From positions 1,550,001 through 1,614,000 of the forward strand of contig NZ_CP094359.1 of assembly GCF_024396695.1 (NCBI RefSeq): a stretch of 64,000 nucleotides of DNA, written 5' to 3'. Of this stretch, positions 1 through 9,889 are shown piece after piece (the first letter of the stretch is position 1; each line of letters starts with the position of its first letter). This stretch comes from Acidithiobacillus sp. YTS05 (GTDB taxonomy: Bacteria > Pseudomonadota > Gammaproteobacteria > Acidithiobacillales > Acidithiobacillaceae). The notes under the pieces were generated by a model. The model saw only the letters and a program-made list of their open reading frames with translations, searched no databases and was not told the DNA's origin. The translations under genes and the position numbers were made by a program.

Positions 1-242
1 TCCAGACGCGGCTCCGGATCGAGAAAATAGTGCAGACGCTGGCGGGCCGTGAGTCGATGGTGGTGACCACAATGGGGACAAACCTGCTGGTTTTCTTCAA
101 GCTCACTGCGGTAGAGAACCGCCTGGCAAGTAGAGCACTTGGACCATAGTCCCTCGGGCACCGAGCGCTTGCTTTCCGTGGCTTCCTGCTCTGGCACTTT
201 TTTATTGATTTTGGGCGGCAAAACGCGGCTGAACCAATTCAT
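1..242 (-). CDS. accD: Acetyl-CoA carboxylase carboxyltransferase beta subunit, N-terminal part
   Basis: The first 80 codons of AccD, cut by the window edge. AccD pairs with AccA to transfer the carboxyl group from biotin to acetyl-CoA, the first step of fatty acid synthesis. The translation begins [15 protein letters not shown] and shows the four-cysteine zinc ribbon of bacterial AccD (C36-x2-C39 and C55-x2-C58, the latter in [10 protein letters not shown]). Its ATG overlaps the trpA stop in an ATGA tetranucleotide, so it is translationally coupled to trpA at the end of the trp block. The trpA-accD order is common in proteobacteria. The call is secure, but the catalytic part is outside the window. 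Confidence 0.95.
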   Translation of the reverse strand, partial: MNWFSRVLPPKINKKVPEQEATESKRSVPEGLWSKCSTCQAVLYRSELEENQQVCPHCGHHHRLTARQRLHYFLDPEPRL

Positions 243-1051
243 GCGCTCAGCTCCTCATTCAGGACCGCGCGAATAGGCGCCAGAAACTCGCTGGCCAGGC
301 GCTGGGCATCCTCATCGTCTTTGGCCTGCTGCAGGAGCTGCACCAGCGCCGAGCCGATCACGACTGCATCCGCTTTGCCGGCGAGGCGCTTGGCCGTAGC
401 TGCATCGCGGATACCAAAGCCAATGGCCATGGGCATTGCTAGTTCGCGCCGCAATTCCGCCACGCGAGAGACCACTTCGTCCCAATCCTGCTGTTGCGCG
501 CCAGTGATACCGCGCAGGGAGACATAGTAGACAAAGCCGCTGCCCAGACGTTTGACCGCGGCAACCCGCTGCGGACCACTGGTGGGCGCCAGCAGAAAAA
601 TCGGATCGATACCCGCTTGGCGCAGCAGCGCGGTATCCGTCTCTGCCTCTTCGGGGGTCAGATCCACCACAATCACGGCATCCACCCCGGCGTCGGCCGC
701 TTCCTCGGCAAAGTGCCGCATACCAAGGATCTCAATGGGATTGAGGTAGCCCATGAGGATGATCGGGGTATCATGATCTTGCCGACGAAAATCGCGCACC
801 CAAGCCAAGACCTGCCGCAAACTCACGCCGCGTGCCAGGGCTCGCTCACTCGATCCCTGGATGACCGGACCATCCGCCATCGGGTCGGAAAAGGGCACGC
901 CCAGTTCAATGGCGTCCGCGCCTGCCTGCACGAGGCTATGCAACAGCGCCACGACGCCGGTGGTGCTCGGATCGCCGGCGGTCAGGAAGGGAATCAGGGC
1001 AGTGCGACGAGCTTCCTGCAAGCGTGAAAACATGGCTGCCAAGCGGCTCAT
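239..1051 (-). CDS. trpA: Tryptophan synthase alpha chain
   Basis: TrpA cleaves indole-3-glycerol phosphate to indole, which passes through a tunnel to TrpB in the cytosolic alpha2beta2 complex. The 270-residue product has the usual family length. The catalytic pair is visible as Glu49 ([11 protein letters not shown]) and Asp60 (MADGPVIQ), and the phosphate-binding glycine region near the C-terminus ([14 protein letters not shown]) is intact. The start codon overlaps the trpB stop by 4 nt and the stop overlaps the accD start. This indicates one polycistronic message with equimolar trpB and trpA. Confidence 0.97.
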   Translation of the reverse strand: MSRLAAMFSRLQEARRTALIPFLTAGDPSTTGVVALLHSLVQAGADAIELGVPFSDPMADGPVIQGSSERALARGVSLRQVLAWVRDFRRQDHDTPIILMGYLNPIEILGMRHFAEEAADAGVDAVIVVDLTPEEAETDTALLRQAGIDPIFLLAPTSGPQRVAAVKRLGSGFVYYVSLRGITGAQQQDWDEVVSRVAELRRELAMPMAIGFGIRDAATAKRLAGKADAVVIGSALVQLLQQAKDDEDAQRLASEFLAPIRAVLNEELSA

Positions 1052-2247
1052 AGCTGAATACCCTCCAGGGCCGCTACGGTGTGGATGTCTTTGTCGCCAC
1101 GCCCAGAGAGGCTGACCACGATACTTTGTTCTACCCGCATCTGCGTCGCCAGCTGAAAGGCATAGGCAAGCGCATGGGAGGTTTCCAGTGCGGGGATGAT
1201 GCCTTCGACGCGGCTCAGGCGATGGAAAGCGGCCAGCGCCTCCGCGTCGGTAACGGCAACGTATGCAGCACGCCCCGTATCCTTAAGGTAGGCATGCTCG
1301 GGACCCACTCCGGGATAATCCAGCCCTGCAGAAATGGAATGGGTCGCTTCAATCTGCCCGTTCTCATCCGTCATCAAGTAGGTTCGGTTACCATGCAGCA
1401 CGCCGGGACGGCCCACCGTGAGCGGCGCGGCGTGCTTGCCCGTGCTGAGCCCCAGCCCCGCCGCCTCGACGCCGATCAGACGCACCGCTTGATCGTCGAT
1501 GAAGGGATAAAACAGACCCATGGCATTGCTGCCTCCACCGACACAGGCAACACAAGCATCCGGCAGGCGACCGGTGAGCTCCAGGCACTGGGCCCGCGCT
1601 TCGTCACCAATGACCCGATGGAAGTTGCGCACCATCTCCGGATACGGGTGCGGGCCCGCCACAGTGCCGATGACATAAAAGGTGTCCTCGACATTGCTTA
1701 CCCAGTCGCGGAGGGCTTCGTTGAGGGCATCTTTGAGGGTGCGGGAGCCGCTGCGCACGGCTTCGACCTGCGCGCCGAGCAGACGCATCCGGTAGACATT
1801 GCTCGACTGACGCTGAATGTCGTCTTCGCCCATGAACACTACGCAGTCCATGCCGTAGCGGGTAGCCACCGTCGCCGTGGCGACGCCATGCTGCCCTGCC
1901 CCGGTTTCGGCAATCAGGCGGCGTTTGCCCATGCGCCGCGCGAGCAGCGCCTGCCCCACGGCGTTATTGATCTTGTGCGCGCCCGTATGGTTGAGATCCT
2001 CGCGCTTGAGGTAGATCTGCGCGCCACCAATCTCGCTGGACAGTCGCTGGGCATGATAGAGGGGATTGGGCCGGCCAACAAACTGCCGCAATTCGCTATG
2101 CAGCTCGGCCTGAAACGCGGGGTCTGCCTGCGCCGCCTTATAGGCCTGCTGCAGTTCGTCGAGCGCAGGGATCAGGGTCTCGGCGACGAAACGCCCGCCA
2201 TAGTCGCCAAAATGTCCCCGCTCATCGGGTTGCTGATATGCCGCCAT
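1048..2247 (-). CDS. trpB: Tryptophan synthase beta chain
   Basis: TrpB is the PLP enzyme that condenses indole with serine to give tryptophan. The 399-residue protein carries the PLP lysine Lys92 in HTGAHKINN, the AETGAGQHG segment and the glycine-rich phosphate loop ([10 protein letters not shown]). It belongs to the TrpB1 type that partners TrpA. It lies 3 nt after trpF and overlaps trpA by 4 nt. No trpE, trpG, trpD or trpC is present here, so the early pathway genes must lie elsewhere. A 730-codon open frame on the opposite strand (1081-3273) is a composition artefact. Confidence 0.97.
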   Translation of the reverse strand: MAAYQQPDERGHFGDYGGRFVAETLIPALDELQQAYKAAQADPAFQAELHSELRQFVGRPNPLYHAQRLSSEIGGAQIYLKREDLNHTGAHKINNAVGQALLARRMGKRRLIAETGAGQHGVATATVATRYGMDCVVFMGEDDIQRQSSNVYRMRLLGAQVEAVRSGSRTLKDALNEALRDWVSNVEDTFYVIGTVAGPHPYPEMVRNFHRVIGDEARAQCLELTGRLPDACVACVGGGSNAMGLFYPFIDDQAVRLIGVEAAGLGLSTGKHAAPLTVGRPGVLHGNRTYLMTDENGQIEATHSISAGLDYPGVGPEHAYLKDTGRAAYVAVTDAEALAAFHRLSRVEGIIPALETSHALAYAFQLATQMRVEQSIVVSLSGRGDKDIHTVAALEGIQL

Positions 2248-2250
2248 CCT

Positions 2251-2895
2251 CTATGCCTCTCTTGCCGCGCGAGCCTGCGCGATGAATCCCTCCATTTTGC
2301 CACGATCCTTGCGTCCTGGCGAAGTTTCCACCCCGCTGCTGACATCCACGGCATAGGGACGGGCGACATCGATCGCCGTCGCGACAGTATCCGGTTGCAA
2401 GCCACCAGCCAAAATCAGAGGCATACCCAGATCCTGCGGCAGGCGCCACCAGGTAAAGCTCTGTCCCGAGCCGCCAAAGACCTGCACGTCGCGTTTATCC
2501 AGGAGAAGGCCCTGCGCCGTAGGGTAGCGATCGCGCCAAGGACGCAGATCACACTCCCCGCTCACGCGCAGCACCTTGAGATAGGGCCGCTGAAAGTCTA
2601 CGCAAAATTCCGGCTCTTCGTCGCCATGGAACTGCAGCATATCGAGGGCACACGCCGCCAGGACTTCCTCTACCCAGGCTCGTTGCGGATTGACGAAAAG
2701 ACCCACGCGGGTCACGAAAGGCGGTACTGCGGCGAGGATCTGCTGCGCGGTCACGATTGTCACATTGCGGGGACTCGGAGGATAAAAAACCAGGCCGATG
2801 GCATCGGCACCCGCTGCCGCAGCAAGCCGTGCATCGTCGGGAGTGGTAATACCACAGATTTTGACGCGCACGAGATTCCTGTAAATTTCTTGCAT
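2251..2895 (-). CDS. trpF: Phosphoribosylanthranilate isomerase
   Basis: TrpF performs the Amadori rearrangement of phosphoribosylanthranilate, the third specific step of tryptophan synthesis. The 214-residue TIM barrel shows general base Cys14 in VKICGIT, general acid Asp133 in LLDKRDV and the phosphate-binding loops (LAGGL, VDVSSGVE). The ATG has a good ribosome binding site (GGAG about 7 nt upstream). The start is 2 nt from the truA stop and the stop is 3 nt from the trpB start, so truA-trpF-trpB-trpA are almost certainly co-transcribed. Confidence 0.96.
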   Translation of the reverse strand: MQEIYRNLVRVKICGITTPDDARLAAAAGADAIGLVFYPPSPRNVTIVTAQQILAAVPPFVTRVGLFVNPQRAWVEEVLAACALDMLQFHGDEEPEFCVDFQRPYLKVLRVSGECDLRPWRDRYPTAQGLLLDKRDVQVFGGSGQSFTWWRLPQDLGMPLILAGGLQPDTVATAIDVARPYAVDVSSGVETSPGRKDRGKMEGFIAQARAAREA

Positions 2896-2897
2896 AC

Positions 2898-3692
2898 CTA
2901 TGCTCCGAAAAAGGCATCGCCACAGTCCGGCAACCCATATTGGTCAGGATACGCCGCGCGGAGGAAATACAAACCATCTGCCGGAGCTGTCGTTCCCGCC
3001 AGACGACGATCGCGACTCGCCAGAACCTCCGCCACCCAGTCGGCTGGGCGCTCTCCCCGTCCAACAAACAGCAGAGTACCCATCAGATTGCGCACCATAT
3101 GGTGCAGGAAGGCATTTGCCTCGACGGTCGCAATCAGCAAGTCGCCGCGACGTTCAATCTCCAGACAGCGTAAGCTGCGTACAGGATTTTTCGCCTGGCA
3201 GCCAGCGGCGCGGAAAGCGGTAAAATCATGGGTGCCCAGCAAGAGATTGGCCGCTTCCTGCATCGCCAAGTGATCGAGCGTCCGTGGCACCCAAGTCACT
3301 CTTTTGGCCCCTAAGGCAGGACGCTCTTGACGATTGAGAATCAGATAACGATAGCTGCGACCAGTAGCGGAAAAGCGCGCGTGGAAATCCTGTGGAACGG
3401 CCCGTGCCCAGCGAACACTGACATCGCGCGGCAAAAAACGATTGCTACCGCGCACCCAGGCAATTTCTGGGCGAACAACCGGGCTATCGAAGTGTGCCAC
3501 CTGACAGACGGCATGCACCCCCGCATCGGTACGACCGGCCACACTGACCCGGACTGGCTGGCCGGCAACACTGGCCAAAGCCCGCTCCAGTTCTTCCTGG
3601 ACAGTACGCGGACCATCCTGCAACTGCCAGCCGGAGAACCCATCACCATCGTACTCGATACCAAGGGCCCAACGCTGTGCTGAGAAATCCAT
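2898..3692 (-). CDS. truA: tRNA pseudouridine(38-40) synthase TruA
   Basis: TruA makes pseudouridine at positions 38-40 of the tRNA anticodon arm. The 264-residue protein has the catalytic aspartate Asp56 in the family signature AGRTDAGVHA, and the conserved FHARFSATGRSYRY and FLHHMVRN segments. It sits between fimV (12-nt gap) and trpF (2-nt gap). The fimV-truA-trpF order is a recurrent proteobacterial arrangement with no clear functional link beyond co-expression. Confidence 0.96.
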   Translation of the reverse strand: MDFSAQRWALGIEYDGDGFSGWQLQDGPRTVQEELERALASVAGQPVRVSVAGRTDAGVHAVCQVAHFDSPVVRPEIAWVRGSNRFLPRDVSVRWARAVPQDFHARFSATGRSYRYLILNRQERPALGAKRVTWVPRTLDHLAMQEAANLLLGTHDFTAFRAAGCQAKNPVRSLRCLEIERRGDLLIATVEANAFLHHMVRNLMGTLLFVGRGERPADWVAEVLASRDRRLAGTTAPADGLYFLRAAYPDQYGLPDCGDAFFGA

Positions 3693-3704
3693 TCTCGTCG
3701 CGGT

Positions 3705-6020
3705 TCACCCGTTGGCGAGCAGTTTCGTCGCCTCGTCTTGCTGGGCCGGGTTGCCGTCACGTTGTACTTCCATGAGCAATTCACGCGCTGCCTCGCCATC
3801 TCCCATCTCGACGTAGGCCTTCGCCAGATCCAGCTTGGTGCCAGCGGCATCCCAATCTGCGGCATTGGCAATCTGCTCCTGCCGTGGCGCTATCTCCTCC
3901 CCGCCGGCTAGCAACGGGGTCTCCGGGGCCGGGACCGCGCCCATGCCATTTTCCGCATCGTCGGCGAGGCGCAAGGCGGGTCGACTGTCCTCGTCCAAGG
4001 CGCGGAATTGCTCATTCATCTCATCCAGCATCTTCTGGTGCGCATCGGTCCAGGCTGGCTCTTCTTCCGTATTCTGCGTTTCCGTCTGATCTCCCCACGA
4101 AGCGAAATCGAAATCCAGTTTTTCGATTTCAGCATCGGCGGGCTGCGACGGCTCCAAGCTTGCCTCAGGCTCTCTCAATTCCGGCATCGATGCAGCGGGA
4201 ACAGGATGCTCTGCCGTCTCATTTTTTTCCTCTACGAAGAGGGCATTACCGGGAAACAACGTCTGTCCTTTCGCAGCAATCTCCTGCCAGTCGGGATTGT
4301 TCGGCCCGAACCGGCTGCGCATGCGCTCGGCAAGATCGAGGAAATCATTGCGACGATCTGCATCGGCATACAGCGTAAGCAGACGCGCATAGAGTTCGCG
4401 GCGGCGAGGATTACTTTCCAGCGCCTCCTGCAATACGTTGATGGCCTGCTCCGTTTTCCCGTAGGTTTGATACAGGTCGGCCTGTTCGAGGGGATCGACA
4501 TCAAAACCGTCGCGCTCCTCCTCCATTTCCAAAACCTCCGCCGCCTTCGGCGAAGCCGGTATGGGTTCCTCTGGAGCCGAAACATGGCTTTCAGCCTGTG
4601 CCGCGCCCATGGCGGGCAAGACTTCTGACACCGGTGTCGATACCGGCGTTACTACGGGACTATTCGTGGGAGTGATAGCTGGCGCAGAGGCCGCATACTC
4701 TGCCTCCGGGGAATCCACCGGTACAGGAGCGGGTACAGGTGCAGGTGCAGGAGTGGGCGCCGCAGCGGCTGGCGGCATGCTGCGCGCCGCGCTTCCCAAA
4801 GCGGTGAGTTTGGAGGAGATTTCCCGTTGCCGACTGGCGGCCTGCTCCTGCCGTCGGTACATCCAGATAAACAGCAGCAGCAACAGCAGATTACCGCCCA
4901 GGGATACCCACAACAACGGTGGGAAGCTCGATCCCTGGTTGCGAGACATCTTGCTGATTTCCAGTGACTGTGTTGCCAGTTGCTGCTGCGCGACTGCCAG
5001 ACGTGCTTCAACACCCTGGAGAGACTTTTGCAAGCCTGCGATTACCGCCTGGTCCGGATTCGCAACTGCCGGTGCCGCAGAGGCAGTGGCGGTGACTGCC
5101 GGGGTAATTTCAGCACTCTTAGCCGCCGAGAGCGCAGGAGCACTGGTCAGACTCAGGGCTGTCGCAACCTTGCCAGAGCTACCGACCGGCGTTGCCGATG
5201 CGCTGGGTGCCGCTACTGCGGTCGTCGACGCCACCGGCTGTGCTTTGGCCGTAGCCGGTGCCGCTACCTGAGCCGGTGCCGCCACCTGTTCCTTTCGATG
5301 CAGCAGCGTTGCGGCTTGCAGCGGGCTCAGGGCGCGCGCCTCGTGGATACTTGGCACCTTCAAGATCACGCCAGCGATGAGTCGGGAGGGGTCACCCTGC
5401 ACGAAGGCTCCGGGATTCGCCTTGAACAGGGCAGCCATGGCCTGCTGCTGCGAGACCTGGGCACTGCCGTTCAATTGCTGTGCGATCTGGTAGAGGGAGG
5501 ATCCATTGGGGACCGGACCATAGTGCCCGACCTTGGACCAACCCGTACTGCTGCTGGGACTGGGCATGGCTGCTGCCGGAGTTTTGCTCACCAGCGGCGC
5601 AGGCATGGGCAATGCGGTCCGTTGCGGCACATTGTAGGTTCCCGGATAGGCCTGATACTCCCGGACCATCTGCCCACCTGCCCAGTCGAGTTGGACAAGG
5701 AAAGGTGTTGCCCCGGGAGCGAGCGGCGTCGAGCTGCTGATGACAATTGCCGGCGCATCGCCAGACCGTACAGAAAACTGCCAATCCCGCGTCGCCGGCG
5801 CAAAGGGTAAATGGATCATGGCGTAGGCGGCGGAGCCCGCAAGTTGCGCGTTCAGGTCCTCCAGCTGATTCGGATGCGCACCATGGATGGGAATTTCCGC
5901 ACGGAATGGCTCCCCCGGCCCGGACAGCACCATCAGGTTTCCCAGGCCAATCGCCTGCGCAACCCCCGGTAACACAAGACCCAAAGAAAGCAGAGTCTGC
6001 ATCCAATCTTTCTTGTTCAT
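3705..6020 (-). CDS. fimV: FimV-family peptidoglycan-binding inner membrane protein
   Basis: A FimV/TspA-like protein. In Pseudomonas the family member is a LysM-containing membrane protein needed for type IV pilus assembly and polar organisation. The start is placed at the ATG at 6020, which follows GGGGAG; residues MNKKDWMQTLLSLGLVLPG then form a signal segment. In order: an N-terminal FimV domain, a LysM-like region (SLYQIAQQLNGS), an Ala/Thr/Pro-rich linker, a transmembrane helix (GGNLLLLLLFIWMY), a second Pro/Ala linker, a TPR-like acidic part and the conserved FimV C-terminal motif (KLDLAKAYVEMGD). Length is 771 residues. No pilus genes are present, so the partner is unknown. Confidence 0.88.
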   Translation of the reverse strand: MNKKDWMQTLLSLGLVLPGVAQAIGLGNLMVLSGPGEPFRAEIPIHGAHPNQLEDLNAQLAGSAAYAMIHLPFAPATRDWQFSVRSGDAPAIVISSSTPLAPGATPFLVQLDWAGGQMVREYQAYPGTYNVPQRTALPMPAPLVSKTPAAAMPSPSSSTGWSKVGHYGPVPNGSSLYQIAQQLNGSAQVSQQQAMAALFKANPGAFVQGDPSRLIAGVILKVPSIHEARALSPLQAATLLHRKEQVAAPAQVAAPATAKAQPVASTTAVAAPSASATPVGSSGKVATALSLTSAPALSAAKSAEITPAVTATASAAPAVANPDQAVIAGLQKSLQGVEARLAVAQQQLATQSLEISKMSRNQGSSFPPLLWVSLGGNLLLLLLFIWMYRRQEQAASRQREISSKLTALGSAARSMPPAAAAPTPAPAPVPAPVPVDSPEAEYAASAPAITPTNSPVVTPVSTPVSEVLPAMGAAQAESHVSAPEEPIPASPKAAEVLEMEEERDGFDVDPLEQADLYQTYGKTEQAINVLQEALESNPRRRELYARLLTLYADADRRNDFLDLAERMRSRFGPNNPDWQEIAAKGQTLFPGNALFVEEKNETAEHPVPAASMPELREPEASLEPSQPADAEIEKLDFDFASWGDQTETQNTEEEPAWTDAHQKMLDEMNEQFRALDEDSRPALRLADDAENGMGAVPAPETPLLAGGEEIAPRQEQIANAADWDAAGTKLDLAKAYVEMGDGEAARELLMEVQRDGNPAQQDEATKLLANG

Positions 6021-6091
6021 CCTTCTCCCCTTCGTGGCGAATCGCAAGGTTGCGCCAGAATCATCTATGCCGCCAGACAGTTTGCTCGCAG

Positions 6092-7114
6092 TTATAAATA
6101 GTCGCGAATCAGAATCTCTGCAATCTGCACGCTGTTCAGTGCTGCACCTTTGCGAATATTATCCGCCACCACCCAGAAATTGAGCCCTCTCTCGTGGCTG
6201 CAATCCTCCCGAATTCGCCCTACCCAGGTGGCATCCTTGCCTGCCGAATCCAATGCTGTTGGCCATCCCCCTGTCTCGCGCTCGTCCCAGATCTGCACGC
6301 CTGGGGCGTTACACAATAAGGCACGCATTTCTTCCGCACTCAGCTTTTTGCGCGTGACCACGTTGACCGCTTCGGAATGACCGTAAAAAACCGGCACGCG
6401 CACACAGGTAGCACTCAGAGGCAGATCGGGAATTTCAAGAATCTTGCGACTTTCCCAGAGCATTTTCATTTCTTCTTTGGTATAGCCGTTATCCTGAAAT
6501 ACATCGATCTGCGGCAGACAGTTGAACGCGATCTGCTTGGGGAATACCGCCGGGGCGACCTCTTCCTGTTTGAAAATTCCCAAGGTCTGCCGTCCCAATT
6601 CCTGAATGGCGCGGCTGCCCGCACCACTGACCGCCTGATAGGTCGATACCACGACCCGCTCCAAGCCGACGCTATCGGCTATGGGCTTGAGCGCCAACAG
6701 CATCTGAATGGTCGAACAATTGGGATTGGCGATGATATTGCGCGTCTGGTAATCGGCAATGCGCTGGGGATTGACCTCGGGTACCACCAGCGGGATATCT
6801 TCCTCGTAGCGGTAACGAGAGGTGTTGTCGATGACCACCGCGCCAGCGGCAGCTGCCTTGGGCGCGTAGATTTCACTGGCCGCAGCACCCGCCGAGAAAA
6901 GGCCGATGTCCACTCCCGTCCAATCGAAGGTCGCGGCATCGCGCACGCGCACGGCCTTGCCGGCGAAATCCAGGGTATCCCCCGCCGAGCGCTCACTCGC
7001 CAACAGAAACAACTCACTGACCGGGAAATTTCGTTCGGCGAGGATCTCGCGCATGACCTCCCCCACGGCACCGGTCGCACCGAGGATGGCCACTTTGTAG
7101 GCATTTTTCTTCAT
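6092..7114 (-). CDS. asd: Aspartate-semialdehyde dehydrogenase
   Basis: Asd reduces aspartyl-phosphate to aspartate semialdehyde, the branch point to lysine, diaminopimelate, methionine and threonine. The 340-residue product has the NADP-binding loop GATGAVGE, active-site Cys133 in NPNCSTIQM and the conserved C-terminal [10 protein letters not shown]. The start chosen is the ATG at 7114, which overlaps the leuB stop (ATGA). A longer open frame upstream runs inside leuB and lacks homology. The leuB-asd-fimV-truA-trpF series is preserved in many gammaproteobacteria. dapA, the next enzyme toward lysine, is at 42718-43620 in this window. Confidence 0.96.
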   Translation of the reverse strand: MKKNAYKVAILGATGAVGEVMREILAERNFPVSELFLLASERSAGDTLDFAGKAVRVRDAATFDWTGVDIGLFSAGAAASEIYAPKAAAAGAVVIDNTSRYRYEEDIPLVVPEVNPQRIADYQTRNIIANPNCSTIQMLLALKPIADSVGLERVVVSTYQAVSGAGSRAIQELGRQTLGIFKQEEVAPAVFPKQIAFNCLPQIDVFQDNGYTKEEMKMLWESRKILEIPDLPLSATCVRVPVFYGHSEAVNVVTRKKLSAEEMRALLCNAPGVQIWDERETGGWPTALDSAGKDATWVGRIREDCSHERGLNFWVVADNIRKGAALNSVQIAEILIRDYL

Positions 7115-8193
7115 GCGGCAGCCCCTGCCCGCAACGCCGCCACCACCGCTTCGCCCATGGAGCGCGTGCCGATCACCGCTTCGCCAGGACTGGCGATATC
7201 CGCGGTGCGGTATCCCTGATCGAGAACTTGGTTGACAGCCGTCTCGATCCGATCTGCCCATTCCTCCTGCTGCAAGGAATGGCGCAGCATCATCGCTACC
7301 GAGAGGATCGTCGCCAGGGGATTGGCCTTGTCCTGCCCGGCGATGTCGGGGGCCGAGCCGTGGATGGGTTCATACATACCGCGTCCCTCTCCCAGAGATG
7401 CAGACGCCAGCATGCCGATGGAACCGGTGAGCTGACTCGCTTCGTCCGAAAGGATGTCACCAAACATGTTACCGGTCAGCAACACGTCGAACTGCGCGGG
7501 ATAGCGAATGAGCTGCATCGCGGCGTTGTCGACGTACATATGCTCGAGGGCCACGTCGGGATATTCCCGCGCCACTTCCGTAACCACCTCCCGCCACAGG
7601 CGGGTAGTCTCGAGGACATTCGCTTTGTCGACAGAACAGACCTTGCGCCGCCTTCCCTGCGCCGCCCGGAAGGCGATGTGGGCGATACGGCGAATTTCGC
7701 CTTCATCATAGACCATGGTGTTGAAGCCACGCCGTTTGCCATCGACCACATCGATACCCCGCGGCTGACCGAAGTAGATGTCGCCCGTCAATTCACGTAC
7801 CACGAGGATATCCACGTCCTGTACCAGCTCCGGGCGCAAGGGCGAGGCCGCCAGCAGCTGCGGGAAGATCTGTGCCGGACGCAGATTAGCGTAAAGATCG
7901 AGCCCCTTGCGCAGACGCAGCAAGCCCTGTTCTGGTCGCTGTGCCGGCGGACGGGCATCCCATTGTGGGCCGCCTACGGCCCCGAGCAGCACCGCATCTG
8001 CCGTTTTGGCAAGTTGCAGGGAGGCCTCGGGAAGCGGATCGTCATGCGCATCCAGGGCGGCCCCTCCGACCAATCCTTCTTCAATTTGCATGGGCATGGC
8101 GGCCAGCTCGGCAACGGTCTCCAGTACTGCGCGCGCTGCGGCACTGATCTCAGGGCCAATGCCGTCGCCTGGAAAAAAGGCAATTTTCTTCAT
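7111..8193 (-). CDS. leuB: 3-isopropylmalate dehydrogenase
   Basis: LeuB oxidatively decarboxylates 3-isopropylmalate in leucine synthesis, using NAD+ and Mg2+/Mn2+. The 360-residue protein starts [15 protein letters not shown], as expected for the beta-decarboxylating dehydrogenase family. It carries the substrate arginines ([15 protein letters not shown]), the Tyr and Lys region ([16 protein letters not shown]) and the metal-binding aspartates ([14 protein letters not shown]), plus the adenine-binding [12 protein letters not shown]. It overlaps both neighbours by 4 nt. leuC and leuD are not adjacent in the window; the gene before it is uncharacterised. Confidence 0.97.
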   Translation of the reverse strand: MKKIAFFPGDGIGPEISAAARAVLETVAELAAMPMQIEEGLVGGAALDAHDDPLPEASLQLAKTADAVLLGAVGGPQWDARPPAQRPEQGLLRLRKGLDLYANLRPAQIFPQLLAASPLRPELVQDVDILVVRELTGDIYFGQPRGIDVVDGKRRGFNTMVYDEGEIRRIAHIAFRAAQGRRRKVCSVDKANVLETTRLWREVVTEVAREYPDVALEHMYVDNAAMQLIRYPAQFDVLLTGNMFGDILSDEASQLTGSIGMLASASLGEGRGMYEPIHGSAPDIAGQDKANPLATILSVAMMLRHSLQQEEWADRIETAVNQVLDQGYRTADIASPGEAVIGTRSMGEAVVAALRAGAAA

Positions 8194-8744
8194 TTTTCTA
8201 GGTCCTTACGGTAGAGAATACGAATAACGAAAGGGTTTTCCGTGCCCAGATCGGGATTTTCCGGGACATGGGTAAAAGGATACACCCCCGCCCCCAGGCC
8301 ATGGGCGTCCGTGCTTACAATCGTCTGCGCCACAGGCGAAGCGTTCTCTGCCTTGGCCAAGGTAAAGCGTAGACCAACGGCCTCCGGTCGCTGGCGAGCG
8401 GCATCGACATACATACGACGGGTGATTTCGCTGAACAAGACCTGGAAAAATGCAGTCAAGGTGTTTTCATCGATTTGCGGCTGCGGATGCTCGGCCAGAA
8501 AGCTGCGGGCGCTCTGGCGCGGCAGCAGGCGCAGGAACTCCGCCTGGGTGGCAAACTGCAGCAGGGCTTGGTGCAATGCGGGATCATCGGGCAGCCTACC
8601 AAAGCCCTGGAGATGGAGATAAAACAACGGCTCCGGCAGGGGCAATTCGTCCACCCGCGCCTGCGGCGGCACGCCGGCATCCACTACCGCTCCACGCGGT
8701 TCCGAACCCTGCCCCTTCCCCGTAAACCAATCCCAGATCGCCAC
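8190..8744 (-). CDS. Conserved-looking hypothetical protein upstream of leuB
   Basis: I do not recognise this protein. A GTG at 8744 is chosen because an AGGCA/GGAG-like site precedes it. Starting further upstream (frame open to 8825) would run into the divergent mobA gene. The product is about 184 residues, soluble, with no signal peptide or membrane helix. It begins [12 protein letters not shown], has a helical middle part ([19 protein letters not shown]) and ends with [16 protein letters not shown]. Its stop overlaps the leuB ATG (ATGA), so it is the first gene of the leuB-asd block and translationally coupled to leuB. That context suggests co-expression only, not a function. Confidence 0.6.
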   Translation of the reverse strand: MAIWDWFTGKGQGSEPRGAVVDAGVPPQARVDELPLPEPLFYLHLQGFGRLPDDPALHQALLQFATQAEFLRLLPRQSARSFLAEHPQPQIDENTLTAFFQVLFSEITRRMYVDAARQRPEAVGLRFTLAKAENASPVAQTIVSTDAHGLGAGVYPFTHVPENPDLGTENPFVIRILYRKDLEK

Positions 8745-8815
8745 TGCCTGCCAACCGCTCCAAAAAACGTGCGCGAAAATTGCGCAAGGATAGCACAATA
8801 GCGGAGAATCACGGT

Positions 8816-9403
8816 ATGGCAACAACGAGCGAAGGCGGGACGCTTCCTATCACTGGACTGCTGTTGGCGGGGGGAGCGGGACGGCGCATGCAGCAACAGG
8901 ACAAAGGCTGGGTGGAGTACCATGGTCGCCCCTTGCTGCACCATTCCCTGCGTCCCTTGAAGAGGCATGCGCGCGAAATCCTGATCAGCGCCAATCGCAA
9001 TCAGGAACGCTATGGCGCGCTGGGCTATCCGGTACTGGCGGATGCAGAAAGCGGTTTTCCCGGACCGTTGCACGGCCTGCTGGCGGGATTGGCGGCTGCC
9101 CAGCAGGATTGGCTTGCCTTCCTGCCCGTCGACGCGCCAGCATTACCGGATGACCTGATCTGGCAACTTTGGGTGCAGCGCAAGGGTGTGCCCCTGGTGC
9201 TCGCCGAAGACGAACATGGCCCCATTCCCGTCATTGGGCTGATGCATCGCCGTCTTATACGGTTGTTACAACACTACCTCGACAGCGGCGAGCGTCGCGC
9301 TGGCGCATTCTTTGACAAGATTCCCCAGCATCGTTTACCCCTCTCCCTGGCAGAGTCTCTGAACTGCAATCATCCCGAAGATCTCCAGGGGACGATTGCT
9401 TGA
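8816..9403 (+). CDS. mobA: Molybdenum cofactor guanylyltransferase MobA
   Basis: MobA attaches GMP from GTP to Mo-molybdopterin, making the guanine dinucleotide cofactor used by DMSO-reductase family enzymes. The 195-residue nucleotidyltransferase has the signature LLLAGGAGRRMQQQDKGW, then GPLHGLLAGL and the metal-site LPVDAPALP. The ATG at 8816 follows GGAG at a proper distance. The longer TTG frame from 8780 has no ribosome site. It overlaps mobB by 4 nt and shares a short divergent promoter region (8745-8815) with the gene before leuB. The enzyme that uses the cofactor is not in the window. Confidence 0.93.
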   Translation: MATTSEGGTLPITGLLLAGGAGRRMQQQDKGWVEYHGRPLLHHSLRPLKRHAREILISANRNQERYGALGYPVLADAESGFPGPLHGLLAGLAAAQQDWLAFLPVDAPALPDDLIWQLWVQRKGVPLVLAEDEHGPIPVIGLMHRRLIRLLQHYLDSGERRAGAFFDKIPQHRLPLSLAESLNCNHPEDLQGTIA

Positions 9404-9885
9404 AGACGTTAGCAATTATAGGATATAGCGGTTCGGGAAAGACCACCCTGCTCTGCGCCCTCCTCCCGCTACTGCGCGAGGCCGGCCTGCGCGTGGCGGC
9501 GATCAAAGCGACGCACCACGACGTCCGTTGGGATGAGCCCGGCAAGGACAGTTGGCGCCTGCAGCAGGCGGGGGGCGAACCCACGCTGCTGGTCGGGCCC
9601 AATCGCTGGTATCTCAGCCGCGCTGCAGCTCCCGGGGATTGGCAGGCCATGCTGGAGACCCTGCAACCGGTGCCGGATCTCGTGTTGAGCGAGGGTAATC
9701 AGGACTGGCCGATTCCCCGCTTGCTGGTCCACCGCGCCGCAGTGGGTCGAGAGCTGCGCTGGCGGACAGGAGAAGACGTGCTAGCGGTGGCCAGTGATAT
9801 ACCCCTGGAGATTGGCGTCCCCTGCCTGGATTTGAATGACCCGCGGGCGATCGCCAGATTTTTGTTGCATTGGTATGGAGAGTAG
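9400..9885 (+). CDS. mobB: Molybdopterin-guanine dinucleotide biosynthesis protein MobB
   Basis: MobB is a small P-loop GTPase that binds MobA and aids cofactor guanylylation. The 161-residue protein shows the Walker A motif GYSGSGKTT at its N-terminus and the family features KATHHD and EGNQDWPIP. The start is a TTG at 9400 overlapping the mobA stop (TTGA); no ATG exists before the P-loop, so translational coupling is the likely mechanism. The following moeA begins 4 nt after the stop. Confidence 0.9.
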   Translation: MKTLAIIGYSGSGKTTLLCALLPLLREAGLRVAAIKATHHDVRWDEPGKDSWRLQQAGGEPTLLVGPNRWYLSRAAAPGDWQAMLETLQPVPDLVLSEGNQDWPIPRLLVHRAAVGRELRWRTGEDVLAVASDIPLEIGVPCLDLNDPRAIARFLLHWYGE

Positions 9886-9889
9886 GAAT

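Noticed and set aside
1081..3273. A 730-codon open frame on the plus strand opposite trpB-trpF-truA
   Set aside because: It has no ribosome site or family resemblance and lies antisense to three certain genes; long antisense frames are expected at this G+C content.
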